A DNA stretch of 32,020 nucleotides from an uncultured Clostridium sp. (GCA_948438085.1 CAOJKP010000002.1:1-32020), one strand, 5' to 3'; shown: positions 1 through 8,568, counted from the stretch's first letter. Notes: generated by a model not told the origin, from the sequence alone. Translations and numbers: made by a program.

Positions 1-1
1 A

Positions 2-781
2 AAAGAATTTGAGTATGATTCAATTTTGCAACATCATGTTGCAAAATTGCCATGGACTACTATAACTACAATTATGGATAAAATAAAAGATGAACAAGAA
101 AGATTATGGTATGCAGAAAAAACATTAGAAAATCTATGGTCAAGAACGATATTAGAACATCAAATAGGAACTGATTTATATAGCAGACAAGCATTACTAG
201 ATAATAAAATAAGCAATTATAAAGAAACATTACCAATAGAGCTAGGAAAAAGAGCATTAGAAATGTTAAAAGATCCATATGTCTTTGACATTGGAGGGTA
301 TGGAAAAGATGTACTAGAAAAAGATGTAGAAGACGCATTAGTTTCTAATATTACTAATTTACTTTTAGAATTTGGAAATGGTTTTGCTTTTGTAGGAAGA
401 CAATATCATTTAGAAATAGAAGGAGAAGATTATTATATAGACTTACTATTCTATAATTTAAACTTGAAATGCTATGTTGTTGTAGAATTAAAAACTGTTA
501 AGTTTATACCAGAATTTGCAGGCAAATTAAATTTCTATTTAAATGCAGTAGATATGTTATTGAAAAAAGAAGATGACAATCCAACAATAGGAATTTTATT
601 GTGTAGAGATGAACACAAGTTAACTGCAGAATTAGCTTTAAAGGATATAAATAAACCAATAGGAGTAGCAGAATATAAATATTTACAAGAGATACCAGAC
701 TATTTAGCGAATAATTTACCAAGTATAGAAACGCTAGAGAAAAGATTAAATAATAGAGATAATGATAGTATTAAGGAATGA
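2..781 (+). CDS. YhcG/DUF1016-family PDDEXK nuclease, 5' end outside window
   Basis: The frame is open to the left edge, so only the last 259 residues are visible (the family is usually about 330-380 aa). The visible part starts inside the conserved 'VAKLPW' block of the DUF1016 N-terminal domain, followed by the 'RLWYAEKTLENLWS' segment typical of YhcG proteins. The C-terminal half is a PDDEXK nuclease-like domain: Asp at 440-442 in 'YIDLLFYN', and the E-x-K pair in 'VVELKT' at 485-493, then 'FAGKLNFYLNAVD' and 'PTIGILLC'. YhcG proteins are often found in type I restriction-modification loci and near other defence genes; their exact activity is poorly known. The stop overlaps the next ATG (ATGA), so the downstream ATPase is probably translationally coupled. 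A TTG at 26 could be mistaken for the start, but the homologous region extends upstream of it. Confidence 0.88.
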   Translation, partial: KEFEYDSILQHHVAKLPWTTITTIMDKIKDEQERLWYAEKTLENLWSRTILEHQIGTDLYSRQALLDNKISNYKETLPIELGKRALEMLKDPYVFDIGGYGKDVLEKDVEDALVSNITNLLLEFGNGFAFVGRQYHLEIEGEDYYIDLLFYNLNLKCYVVVELKTVKFIPEFAGKLNFYLNAVDMLLKKEDDNPTIGILLCRDEHKLTAELALKDINKPIGVAEYKYLQEIPDYLANNLPSIETLEKRLNNRDNDSIKE

Positions 782-3132
782 TACAATATATGAAAATTAG
801 TGAGTTTAATAGAATAATTATAAGTGGAAATATATTTAATAATACGCAACTGGAATTTTTTCCTAATAATAAAAAGACACTTAGAATATGTAATATTTAT
901 GGAAAAAACGGAACAGGGAAGTCTACAATATCCAAAGGAATTAAGTCAAATTATGAAAATATAGTTGTTAAATTTAAAGATGTTCAAAATAATGAATTAT
1001 TGCGTGAAGATACTGATAAGATATATTTATATAATGAAGATTTTATTGATGCAAACGTAAAAACATCAGAAGCAGGAATGAAAACAATAATAATGTTAGG
1101 AGAACAAAAAAATTTAGATGATCAGATAGAATTATTAAATGACAAGAGGAAACTACTAGACAAAGAACAACAAAGATTAAATATTGAAAAAGAGAAATTT
1201 GAGAATCAAAATGATGTATGTAGTCCAAAACATTTTAAAGCAACCATTGAAAGTACTTTAAAAAGTAATTGGGCTTCTAGAGATAAAGATATAAAGGGGA
1301 ATATTAGAAATTCTACAGTTCAATATGATTCTATAATAAACAGTATAACAAACAATAAAGATGAAGAGAAAACAAAAGAAGAATTACAAAAAGAATATAA
1401 GGAATTACTAAATATATATACAAAGACAAATAATAATACCACGAAAATTACCAAATCAATTGATATAATAGATAAATTTACTAAGAATAATGAAAAGTTA
1501 AAAGAATTATTAGAAAAAAAGATTGAAATTGCTCAATTTACAGAAAGAGAAAAATTAATATTATCAAAAATAGAAAATGGAGAACAAAAATTTTATGAAA
1601 CTGTTAGAACAGAATTTTCTAACAAGAATATACAAGTTTGCCCATATTGTTTTCAAGATATTACAGCAATAAAAGATGATATTGTTGAAAGTATAAATAA
1701 AATTTTAAATAAAGATGTCGAAGAACATAAACAAGAATTAGAAGAACTAAAAGCTAAATACATTGTTATAGAAGAATTAGAAGAAGATTTTAATGCATTG
1801 GATGAAAAATTAGTATTAGAAGCCAATAATATAATTGCAAAGATTAACGAACAAATAAATATATATATTATCCCTAAAATAGACGAAAAAATAGATAATA
1901 TTTATACTCCTATAAAAGAAATTTCTACTAATATAGTAGAATTAGAAAATTCATTAAATGAGATTATGAAAAAATTAGAAGATAAAAGAATAAAATTTAA
2001 CAAATCCATTGATGATAAAACAGAAAATAAGAAACAATTAGATAACTTAAATTTGAAGATTTCTTGGTATGAAATATTAGATGATTATAAATCTTTAGAA
2101 ATTCAAGAAAATTTATATAAGAAATTACTATTAGATATTAAGACTAATAAAGAAGATTTAGATAAAAATTATAATGAAATATTAAAATTGCAAAGTGATA
2201 AACAAAATGTAAAAATTGCAAATGATAAAATAAATCTATTTTTAGAATATATTTTTTTAACTAAAGATAAATTAAAAATAGAATATGATAATAGTCAAGA
2301 TACATATATAGTTAAGTCTCATAATAAAGATATAAAGCCAAAAGATTTATCAACAGGAGAAAGAAATATTATTGCTTTATGCTATTTCTTCACAAAAATA
2401 CTCGAAAATACAAATGAAAAAGACGAGTTTAGGGATTCCTGCTTAATTATATTAGATGATCCTATTTCAAGCTTTGATATGGAAAATAAAGTAGGATTAT
2501 ATACATTTTTTAGAATGATGTTTGACAAAGTTATGAAAAATAATAGCGAGAGTAAAATAATTAATTTTACACATAGTCTAGAAACTATGTTGAATTTTGG
2601 AAAAGCATGTTCAGATATTAAATCTGATTATATATTATTTGAACTACAAAACAATCAATTTTATGATTTTAAATATAAATCTAGAAATGATTATCAAAAG
2701 ATGCTAAATGAGATATATAATTATGCGCTGATTGATAATTATAATATTGAAAATGAATTAGATGACACAATTGGTAACACTATGAGAAAACTTTTAGAAT
2801 CGTATGCAACATTTAACTATAATAAAGGTATAGAAGAATTAACAAGAAATGATAAAATATTGGATAAATTAGAAAAGGAAAATCAAAGACAATATTATAA
2901 TAATTTTATGTATAGACTTATATTAAATAATGAAAGTCATACATATGATAATACAAGAACTATAAATTTCTATGATTATATTTCTAGAGAAGAAAAAGTA
3001 AAAACTGCAAAAAGTATACTATTATTGTTGTATTTATTAGATAAAACTCATTTGCAATTATATTTTAATAATGATAGTTATTTGGAAATAATTAAAAGTT
3101 GGGAAGAAGAAATTATACCAGAAATGTATTAG
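778..3132 (+). CDS. RloC-like AAA_13 ATPase with CxxC hook and C-terminal nuclease-type motif
   Basis: 784 aa SMC/Rad50-like ATPase. Walker A GKNGTGKST is at residues 42-50, long charged coiled-coil stretches run from about 100 to 500, a Rad50-type CPYC pair sits at C288/C291, the ABC signature LSTGER is at 524-529, Walker B with DD at 560-561 follows, and the H-loop histidine is H599. The C-terminal part carries R713-x3-N717-x3-H721 ('RLILNNESH') in a helical region, as in AAA_13 proteins that end in a HEPN/anticodon-nuclease-like domain. RloC proteins combine this ATPase, a zinc hook and a tRNA anticodon nuclease and often sit in type I restriction loci; this one fits by architecture, but tRNA cleavage here is inference. 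The start at 778 overlaps the upstream stop and lies directly on AAGGA (773-777). The in-frame ATG at 790 is the alternative start, with a rather long 12-base spacing. Confidence 0.85.
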   Translation: MIQYMKISEFNRIIISGNIFNNTQLEFFPNNKKTLRICNIYGKNGTGKSTISKGIKSNYENIVVKFKDVQNNELLREDTDKIYLYNEDFIDANVKTSEAGMKTIIMLGEQKNLDDQIELLNDKRKLLDKEQQRLNIEKEKFENQNDVCSPKHFKATIESTLKSNWASRDKDIKGNIRNSTVQYDSIINSITNNKDEEKTKEELQKEYKELLNIYTKTNNNTTKITKSIDIIDKFTKNNEKLKELLEKKIEIAQFTEREKLILSKIENGEQKFYETVRTEFSNKNIQVCPYCFQDITAIKDDIVESINKILNKDVEEHKQELEELKAKYIVIEELEEDFNALDEKLVLEANNIIAKINEQINIYIIPKIDEKIDNIYTPIKEISTNIVELENSLNEIMKKLEDKRIKFNKSIDDKTENKKQLDNLNLKISWYEILDDYKSLEIQENLYKKLLLDIKTNKEDLDKNYNEILKLQSDKQNVKIANDKINLFLEYIFLTKDKLKIEYDNSQDTYIVKSHNKDIKPKDLSTGERNIIALCYFFTKILENTNEKDEFRDSCLIILDDPISSFDMENKVGLYTFFRMMFDKVMKNNSESKIINFTHSLETMLNFGKACSDIKSDYILFELQNNQFYDFKYKSRNDYQKMLNEIYNYALIDNYNIENELDDTIGNTMRKLLESYATFNYNKGIEELTRNDKILDKLEKENQRQYYNNFMYRLILNNESHTYDNTRTINFYDYISREEKVKTAKSILLLLYLLDKTHLQLYFNNDSYLEIIKSWEEEIIPEMY

Positions 3133-3161
3133 AATAAGTAATAAAATTTTGGAGGTAAGAG

Positions 3162-3719
3162 ATGAATTTATACATAAGTGCAAGTAATAGAAAACACAAT
3201 AGTTATAACTTATTGAACAAATTAAAAAATAAAAATGATATTTTTCTTTCATTAGCAGATTTGGATATTAAGTATTGCATAGGATGTAATGCTTGTCAAA
3301 AGAATCAAGGGAATCAATGTGTATTAAAAGATGATATGAATCAAATTTATGATGCAATTGGTAAATGTGATAATATTATAATAATGTCTCCAATTTATAT
3401 GAATCAAATAACAGGTATTTTAAAGAATGTATTTGATAGATTTAATCCTTATTGTGCTAGTGAAAACTTGAAAGGAAAGAAGATATATTTAATTACTGTT
3501 GGTCAAATGAGTGAAGAAGAACAACAAGAGATATGCGATTCCATTGATAATTGGTTTAAGAGTATATCAGAGTTTTTATATTTTGACTTTGAATATCTTT
3601 ATAATTTCACAAGTGGAGATATATTAGAAATAGATAGTATAGAAAAGATGTATAAAGAAAGCCAGTTAGACAGTATAATAGAAAATGTAAAAAATAAAAT
3701 AAAAGTAATAGATAATTGA
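3162..3719 (+). CDS. NAD(P)H-dependent FMN reductase / iron-sulfur flavoprotein-like
   Basis: 185 aa flavodoxin-like fold protein. The N-terminus 'LYISASNRKHNSYNLL' is the phosphate-binding strand-loop of NADPH-dependent FMN reductases, and 'IIIMSPIYMNQITGILKNVFDR' is the conserved SPIY segment near the flavin. Four cysteines, C39-x2-C42-x2-C45-x7-C53, resemble the cluster motif of iron-sulfur flavoproteins, so the protein may carry a [4Fe-4S] cluster as well as FMN. An excellent ribosome site GGAGG (3151-3155) lies six bases before the ATG. The gene begins 29 bases after the ATPase gene and is followed by an MBL-fold gene after 19 bases, so it heads a small co-directional group. The physiological electron acceptor cannot be read from sequence. 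Confidence 0.82.
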   Translation: MNLYISASNRKHNSYNLLNKLKNKNDIFLSLADLDIKYCIGCNACQKNQGNQCVLKDDMNQIYDAIGKCDNIIIMSPIYMNQITGILKNVFDRFNPYCASENLKGKKIYLITVGQMSEEEQQEICDSIDNWFKSISEFLYFDFEYLYNFTSGDILEIDSIEKMYKESQLDSIIENVKNKIKVIDN

Positions 3720-3738
3720 AAATTAGAAAGGGATAGAT

Positions 3739-4545
3739 ATGGAAAAGTTAAACATATTAGGAACAGGTCATGCAATGACATTAGATTGTTATAATACTTG
3801 CTTTGCATTAGAAAATAATGAAGGAGAACATATATTAGTAGATACAGGTGGAGGACTACAAATAATAAAACAATTAAGGGATGCAAACATAGATTTTAGA
3901 AAAATACATAACATTATTTTATCACATAAGCATACAGACCATATACTAGGAATGTTTTGGATTATCAGATATGCACAAAAGTTTTTTGATAGCAATAATT
4001 ATAATGGAAATCTAAATGTTTATATGCATAAAGAATTAGAAAGTACAATTAGAAAAATAATGTTTGAAGTACTACCACAAAAATTTACAAAACTTATTGA
4101 TAACAGAATTATTTTTAATATAGTAGAAGATAAAGAAGAAATAAAAATATTAAATTATAATATTAAATTTTTAGATGTTCAAGCAAAAAAAGATAGACAA
4201 TTTGGATTTAAAACAATATTAGAAAATGGAAAAAAGCTTGTATTTTTAGGTGATGAAACATTTGATGAAAAATTAAGAGATGAAGTAGAAAATGCAGATT
4301 GGCTATTACATGAGGCAATGTGTATGGATTCAGAGGTAGATATATTTAAGCCATACGAAAAAATGCATTCTACTGTAAAAACAGCATCAGAAATAGGGGC
4401 GAGTTTAAATGTTAAAAATTTAGTATTATATCATGCAAGTGATAACGATTTAGAAAACAGAAAGAGATTATATACAGAAGAGGCAAAACAATATTTTAAT
4501 GGAAATATATATGTACCAGATGATTTAGATGTCATTGAATTATAG
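3739..4545 (+). CDS. MBL-fold metallo-hydrolase, ribonuclease Z-like
   Basis: 268 aa metallo-beta-lactamase-fold protein. The metal motif H63-x-H65-x-D67-H68 in 'LSHKHTDH' is intact, preceded by 'LVDTGGG' and followed by 'VFLGDETFD' and the late histidine segments 'LLHEAM' and 'LVLYHASD'. The overall order and the 'GTGHA' N-terminus resemble RNase Z / phosphodiesterase-type MBL proteins, but the tRNA-clamping exosite arm of true RNase Z is not evident, so a tRNA 3'-end role should not be assumed. The ribosome site is AAAGGGAT before the ATG. Its 3' end leads directly into a Nudix gene whose ribosome site begins six bases after this stop, indicating one transcript. Confidence 0.82.
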   Translation: MEKLNILGTGHAMTLDCYNTCFALENNEGEHILVDTGGGLQIIKQLRDANIDFRKIHNIILSHKHTDHILGMFWIIRYAQKFFDSNNYNGNLNVYMHKELESTIRKIMFEVLPQKFTKLIDNRIIFNIVEDKEEIKILNYNIKFLDVQAKKDRQFGFKTILENGKKLVFLGDETFDEKLRDEVENADWLLHEAMCMDSEVDIFKPYEKMHSTVKTASEIGASLNVKNLVLYHASDNDLENRKRLYTEEAKQYFNGNIYVPDDLDVIEL

Positions 4546-4561
4546 AAAAGAGGAGAAAATA

Positions 4562-5008
4562 ATGGTAATCATAGCAGGTTGTGTTATAGTAAGAGATAGT
4601 AAGATATTAATGGTAAAAGAGGCTAAAAAGAAATGTTATGGACAATGGAATTTTCCAGCAGGACATGTAGATGAACATGAGCTAATTACAGAAGCAGCAA
4701 TAAGAGAAACACATGAAGAAACTGGTTGTAAAGTAAAACTTACAGGAGTGCTACCTATAAGTTGTGTTGATTTTGAAAATGGAGAAACACATATAATGGT
4801 AAGATTTACAGCAGACATAGTAGAAGAAAGTATTAAATTTGATACAGAAGAAATACTAGATGTACAATGGTTAGATATAAAAGATGTAAAAAGCATGACA
4901 GACAAAGAACTAAGAGGACATGATACAAGTATTCAATTTATAAGAGATTTTGAAGATGGAAAAATATATCAATTAGATATTTTTAATAATACAAAATATA
5001 TTAGATAA
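4562..5008 (+). CDS. Nudix hydrolase (first of three)
   Basis: 148 aa Nudix hydrolase. The Nudix box is complete: G34-x5-E40-x7-R48-E49-T-x-E52-E53-x-G55, within 'AGHVDEHELITEAAIRETHE'. The family hydrolyses nucleoside diphosphates linked to another group using Mg2+; the substrate cannot be read here. The ATG at 4562 is chosen because AGGAG lies at 4551-4555 with six-base spacing. An in-frame ATG at 4529 would overlap the preceding gene and has no ribosome site. The resulting N-terminus begins directly with the first beta strand 'VIIAGCVIV', as is normal for small Nudix proteins. The protein ends with 'QLDIFNNTKYIR'. Confidence 0.88.
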   Translation: MVIIAGCVIVRDSKILMVKEAKKKCYGQWNFPAGHVDEHELITEAAIRETHEETGCKVKLTGVLPISCVDFENGETHIMVRFTADIVEESIKFDTEEILDVQWLDIKDVKSMTDKELRGHDTSIQFIRDFEDGKIYQLDIFNNTKYIR

Positions 5009-5155
5009 GTATTTAGAGAAACTTTTTCTAAATGTATTGCCAAACCCAAATTTTTATGTTAAATTTGAAACATAGTTAATAGCAAAAAAATCAAATTGTG
5101 GGTACATTTCTTGCAAACTATTGCTATAACTACATTTGAAACGGAAATAAGTAAC

Positions 5156-5208
5156 TTTTTTGCGATAGATTTTTCGAATACGTCCTACGCAAAGGAGCCA
5201 TTATGTAA
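5156..5208 (+). other. Structured leader-like element ending in an RBS with ATG-TAA start-stop
   Basis: In the 326-base gap between two Nudix genes, TTTGCG (5159-5164) can pair with CGCAAA (5188-5193). This is directly followed by AAAGGAG (5191-5197) and, five bases later, ATG immediately followed by TAA (5203-5208). The TAA merges into the left arm of the strong hairpin at 5208-5237. The order (stem, Shine-Dalgarno, minimal start-stop, terminator-like hairpin) looks like a translated-leader attenuator, but no known family was recognised. The rest of the gap (5009-5155) is AT-rich with a short ATAGCAA/TTGCTAT inverted repeat and no gene. Confidence 0.3.
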
Positions 5209-5237
5209 ACAGAATGCTAAAATATTAGTATTCTGTT
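5208..5237 (+). terminator. Strong hairpin, terminator-like
   Basis: 13-base arms AACAGAATGCTAA (5208-5220) and TTAGTATTCTGTT (5225-5237) pair with a single G-U and a 4-base AATA loop. The following tract is T-rich (TTGATTTTGCT) but interrupted. It lies upstream of the promoter of the next Nudix gene, so it probably ends a transcript coming from the left. Confidence 0.6.
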
Positions 5238-5255
5238 TGATTTTGCTAAAAAACG

Positions 5256-5284
5256 TTGATATTACTGTGGTATAGCTATATAGT
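5256..5284 (+). promoter_or_regulatory. Promoter of second Nudix gene
   Basis: TTGATA (5256-5261), a 17-base spacer and TATAGT (5279-5284) match a vegetative sigma-A promoter. The predicted start near 5291 gives a short untranslated leader before the Nudix ATG at 5335. Confidence 0.6.
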
Positions 5285-5334
5285 TAGATGATAGTGATAT
5301 TAATAAATAAACTATAAAAAGGTGAAAAAATATT

Positions 5335-5814
5335 ATGGAGAAACATGAATTAGTTGATATAAATGGAAATAAAACAGGTAAGATTCTAACACATATAGAG
5401 GCTCGTAATCTTAATAATGTACCTGAAGGATATTATATATCTGTTGTAGGAGTAGTAATAATAAATAGTAAAAATGAAATTTTACTTCAAAAACGTAGTC
5501 GTTTTAAAAGAGTTAATCCTAGTAAATGGGGTATCTGTGGTGGAAAAGTAGATTTGAATGAAACAACAATTGATGCAGGTGTTCGTGAAACTTTAGAAGA
5601 AATAGGGATTAGGTTAAATAAAGAAGATTTGAGATTTTTGAGTATGGATACAAATGAGAAAGTACATTTTACAGTATATTACGTTAGACAAGATGTGGAT
5701 ATAGAAAAATGTAAGTTGCAAGAAGAAGAACTAGAACAAGTAAAGTATTTTAAAATAGAAGAATTACAAGATTTAGATAATGAAGGTTTTGAGTGGTTAG
5801 AAAATTTAAAGTAA
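5335..5814 (+). CDS. Nudix hydrolase, IPP-isomerase/YfcD-like branch (second of three)
   Basis: 159 aa. The N-terminal 'ELVDINGNKTGK' followed by 'GYYISVVGVVIIN' and 'LLQKRS' is the layout of the IPP-isomerase-like Nudix branch (YfcD type). The Nudix box G70-x5-E76-x7-R84-E85-T-x-E88-E89-x-G91 is complete. The substrate is unknown. AAGGTG lies about ten bases before the ATG, a rather long spacing. It has its own promoter at 5256-5284. Its last codons ('NEGFEWLEN') recur as a 27-base relic at 14062-14088, so related copies once existed nearby. Unlike most genes in the window it uses several CGT arginine codons. Confidence 0.85.
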   Translation: MEKHELVDINGNKTGKILTHIEARNLNNVPEGYYISVVGVVIINSKNEILLQKRSRFKRVNPSKWGICGGKVDLNETTIDAGVRETLEEIGIRLNKEDLRFLSMDTNEKVHFTVYYVRQDVDIEKCKLQEEELEQVKYFKIEELQDLDNEGFEWLENLK

Positions 5815-5899
5815 TTTATAGAGTAATAAAAAGATAGAGGAAGCGAAAATAGAAAAAATATCCCGAAATGTATTTTTTCTTGCTAATAAATGAAAATAA

Positions 5900-5928
5900 T
5901 TGTATTTCTATTAATTTTATGGTATAAA
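5900..5928 (+). promoter_or_regulatory. Promoter of pepD
   Basis: TTGTAT (5900-5905), a 17-base spacer and TATAAA (5923-5928). The predicted start is about 25 bases before the pepD ATG. The block from AATAATTGTAT to TGGTATAA is almost repeated before the cupin gene at 9047-9079. Confidence 0.65.
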
Positions 5929-5940
5929 ATTAATAGAAAT
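5904..5940. repeat. 17-base perfect inverted repeat over the pepD promoter
   Basis: Arms at 5904-5920 and 5924-5940 are exact reverse complements separated by GGT. The repeat covers the spacer, the -10 box and the probable start site, so it is either an operator for a dimeric repressor or a hairpin at the very 5' end of the transcript. Confidence 0.6.
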
Positions 5941-5960
5941 TAGAATATTATGGAGAGATA

Positions 5961-7328
5961 ATGAAGAGTGTATTAGAATATTTTGAAGAAATAATGCAAA
6001 TACCAAGAGAATCTGGGAAAGAGGAAAGAATCGCTGAATATGTAGTTAAATTTGCTAAAGAAAATAATCTTGAATATAAAGTAGGTAAATATAATACTGT
6101 ATACTTAAGAAAAAATAATAATTCAAATAAAACAATAATATTGCAAGCCCATTCTGATATGGTTTGTGTATCTACCAAAAGCTATAATTTTGATAATAAA
6201 GGAATACCATTTTATATAGATGGAGATTTTTATAAATCTAAAAATACATCATTAGGTGCAGATGATGGTATTGGAATTGCAATTATTCTCGCTATTTTAC
6301 AAGAAAATGACGATATGCCTAATATTGAAGTAATGATAACCACACAAGAAGAAACGACTATGTTAGGAGCAAGTAATTTTGATTATTCATTAATAAAAGG
6401 CAAAACTTTAATTAGTTTAGATGGAATTAAAGAAGCAGATATAGAGTCATCAAGTGCAGGAATGTGTTCTATAACAATGAACAAAGAAATTAATTATGAA
6501 ATATCGAATGAAAATTGTTATAAATTACTAATTAGTGGTTTGATGGGAGGGCATTCTGGAGATGATATAAACAAAAATAGATGTAATGCGATAAAGTTAG
6601 TAGCAAGATTATTAGAAAAATTAAATTATAAAAACATAGCAGATATAAATTTGGGTAAGAGAGACAATGTTATTCCAAGTGAAGGTTATGTTGTATTTTC
6701 ATCAAAGGAAAATGTAGATAGTATAAATGAAAAAATAGTAGAGATTGATTGTAACTTAAATGATGAAAAAAATTCTTTGAACTTAAAGTTAGAAAATTAT
6801 GAAGATAAAACTGTTATAAAAGAAAGTAAAGAGATTATTGAATTTATTTCAAAAATAAAAAATGGACTATTAGAAGTTTATAAAGATGATGAATTTCCTC
6901 TATTATCAGCCAATATTGGTAAAATATCAATAAAGGATAATAAGCTAGAAGTAAAATACAGTATTAGAAGTTCAGATTTGCTAAAAGAAGAAGAGTTACT
7001 GAAAGAAATTAAAGAATTATCGGTAAAATATGGTTTTGAATTAACAGTTGATGCAAATAAACCTTTTTTTCCATATAAAGACAAATCTATTATTAGAAAT
7101 ATTTTGGCAGAAACTTATAAAGAATTATATAATAAAGAAACTACTATAAAGAAAGTTCATGCTTGTATGGAAGGTGGTATATTCTCTACTAATATACAGA
7201 ATTTAGATATATGTACAATTGCACCAACAATTGAAAACTGCCATTCGATAGATGAGAGCGTAAGTATATCATCAATCAAAAGAGTATATGAATGGTTGAA
7301 ACAAACTTTAATTAAATATAACCAATAA
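5961..7328 (+). CDS. pepD: Aminoacyl-histidine dipeptidase (beta-Ala-His dipeptidase, M20)
   Basis: 455 aa M20-family metallopeptidase, close to the usual 480 aa of PepD. Metal-binding residues are visible: H64 and D66 in 'LQAHSDMVC', D101/D102 in 'SLGADDGIG', the catalytic E130/E131 pair in 'TTQEET', and the late histidine in 'ENCHSIDESV'. 'GLMGGHSGDDI' is the PepD-type segment at the start of the lid domain. The enzyme cleaves Xaa-His and other dipeptides in the cytosol to recover amino acids. The ATG is preceded by GGAGAG at a normal distance, and transcription comes from the promoter at 5900-5928 with its large palindrome. The next gene follows after 32 bases with its own strong ribosome site. 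Confidence 0.92.
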   Translation: MKSVLEYFEEIMQIPRESGKEERIAEYVVKFAKENNLEYKVGKYNTVYLRKNNNSNKTIILQAHSDMVCVSTKSYNFDNKGIPFYIDGDFYKSKNTSLGADDGIGIAIILAILQENDDMPNIEVMITTQEETTMLGASNFDYSLIKGKTLISLDGIKEADIESSSAGMCSITMNKEINYEISNENCYKLLISGLMGGHSGDDINKNRCNAIKLVARLLEKLNYKNIADINLGKRDNVIPSEGYVVFSSKENVDSINEKIVEIDCNLNDEKNSLNLKLENYEDKTVIKESKEIIEFISKIKNGLLEVYKDDEFPLLSANIGKISIKDNKLEVKYSIRSSDLLKEEELLKEIKELSVKYGFELTVDANKPFFPYKDKSIIRNILAETYKELYNKETTIKKVHACMEGGIFSTNIQNLDICTIAPTIENCHSIDESVSISSIKRVYEWLKQTLIKYNQ

Positions 7329-7360
7329 AGAAATTTAAGTATGAACTATGGGGGAGCAAA

Positions 7361-7813
7361 ATGTTAGAAGAAATAATAAATAAAAATTTAAATAGAATCG
7401 AAAAAGATATGCTACAAATTGAAGATTTACAACATATTGATTTTTTAGATATATTTCCTAAAAGTGAAGAGCAAAGAATACTATTGGATGAAAAAATTAG
7501 TAAAATTGCTATGTTATTAGAAAAAACTGAAAGAGGAAATGTATATGCTTTAAATAATCCTATAGAAACAAAATATGGAAAGCTTACATATATAAAAATA
7601 AGAATTTATGATGAAACAAGACTAAAATGGGAAGCTGCAGCTGATTTTGTAGTGAAAGATAGAAATGTATTAATGGAGAAGGTTGGTAAAGACACAAGAT
7701 TTTCGTATATAAAAAGAGAAAAATGGGATGCAGTGGAATTTAAAACAGATGATACATTAGTCTATTTTTTGAATCCATTAGCATCAGAAGTATATGGAAA
7801 AAATAAAAATTAA
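7361..7813 (+). CDS. Conserved-looking protein of unknown function
   Basis: 150 aa soluble protein, not recognised. The N-terminal half is helical and acidic; the C-terminal half ('YGKLTYIKIRIYDETRLKWE' and 'EFKTDDTLVYFLNP') looks like an alternating beta domain rich in aromatic residues. It has no signal peptide, membrane segment or cysteine motif. GGGGGAG ten bases upstream makes the start secure. It lies between pepD and a HAD phosphatase with gaps of 32 and 14 bases, so it is probably in the pepD transcript. Composition matches its neighbours. Confidence 0.7.
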   Translation: MLEEIINKNLNRIEKDMLQIEDLQHIDFLDIFPKSEEQRILLDEKISKIAMLLEKTERGNVYALNNPIETKYGKLTYIKIRIYDETRLKWEAAADFVVKDRNVLMEKVGKDTRFSYIKREKWDAVEFKTDDTLVYFLNPLASEVYGKNKN

Positions 7814-7827
7814 GGAGACTCTAAATA

Positions 7828-8568
7828 ATGTTAGATAAACTAAAAAAGCAAATAGTATTTAGTGATTACGATGGAACAATATATATTACAGAAGAAAATA
7901 TGGGCAAAAATGTTAAAGCAATTGAAGAATATAGAAACAATGGTGGAAAATTTGTTGTCGTTACAGGAAGAAGTAAAACTAGTGTTAGTAATGTAATAAA
8001 ACAATATAATATTCCATATGACTATATTATTTCAAATAACGGTGCAGTAATTTTTAATAAAGATAATGAAAAAGTATATGAACAATCAATTAAACCAAAA
8101 GTTTCTAATAACATAATAGAATATCTAAAAACAAAGGGAAATATAGAAGTATTTTTCTATGATGATGAAGATAAAGTAGAATACAAAAATCAAAAATTAT
8201 TAAAGATACGAATAAGAACATCAAATTATGAATTAGCTCAAGCTATTGAAGATGAAATAAATGATATATTTAAAGAGAATGTAAAAGCACATTCAGCATT
8301 TCCAGGAATGTATTATGATAATCATGATTTTGTAATTGTAGATGTTGTTTCAAAAGATGCAGGAAAAGATAATGCCATAAAGAAGTTAATAGAAATGTTA
8401 AAAATAGATAAGAAATATGTTGCTACAATAGGAGATGGAAGAAATGATATTTCAATGATAAAAGAATATAATGGTTTTTCAATGATGACTGCAGAAGAAG
8501 GCGCAAAGGAAGTTGCTAGTATGATTTTTGAAAATGTAGCAGATGTATTAGAGTATATAAGCAAATAA
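7828..8568 (+). CDS. Cof-type HAD-superfamily phosphatase
   Basis: 246 aa. HAD motif I is D13-x-D15-G-T in 'FSDYDGTIY', motif II is in 'FVVVTGRS', and motif IV is 'ATIGDGRNDISMI', followed by the 'FSMMTAEEGAKEVAS' tail characteristic of Cof/YbiV-type sugar and cofactor phosphatases. These are cytosolic Mg2+ phosphatases of broad specificity (sugar phosphates, FMN, PLP), and the substrate is not predictable. The ribosome site AAGGAG precedes the ATG. It is the last gene of the pepD group and is followed by a 569-base gap that holds a minus-strand small gene. Confidence 0.88.
   Translation: MLDKLKKQIVFSDYDGTIYITEENMGKNVKAIEEYRNNGGKFVVVTGRSKTSVSNVIKQYNIPYDYIISNNGAVIFNKDNEKVYEQSIKPKVSNNIIEYLKTKGNIEVFFYDDEDKVEYKNQKLLKIRIRTSNYELAQAIEDEINDIFKENVKAHSAFPGMYYDNHDFVIVDVVSKDAGKDNAIKKLIEMLKIDKKYVATIGDGRNDISMIKEYNGFSMMTAEEGAKEVASMIFENVADVLEYISK

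Noticed and set aside
26..28. TTG as the start of the YhcG gene
   Set aside because: Frame is open to the window edge and the conserved DUF1016 block begins at or before this point.
5009..5334. A known riboswitch in the gap between the first two Nudix genes
   Set aside because: I could not match the stems to any riboswitch consensus I know, and a promoter separates them from the downstream gene.
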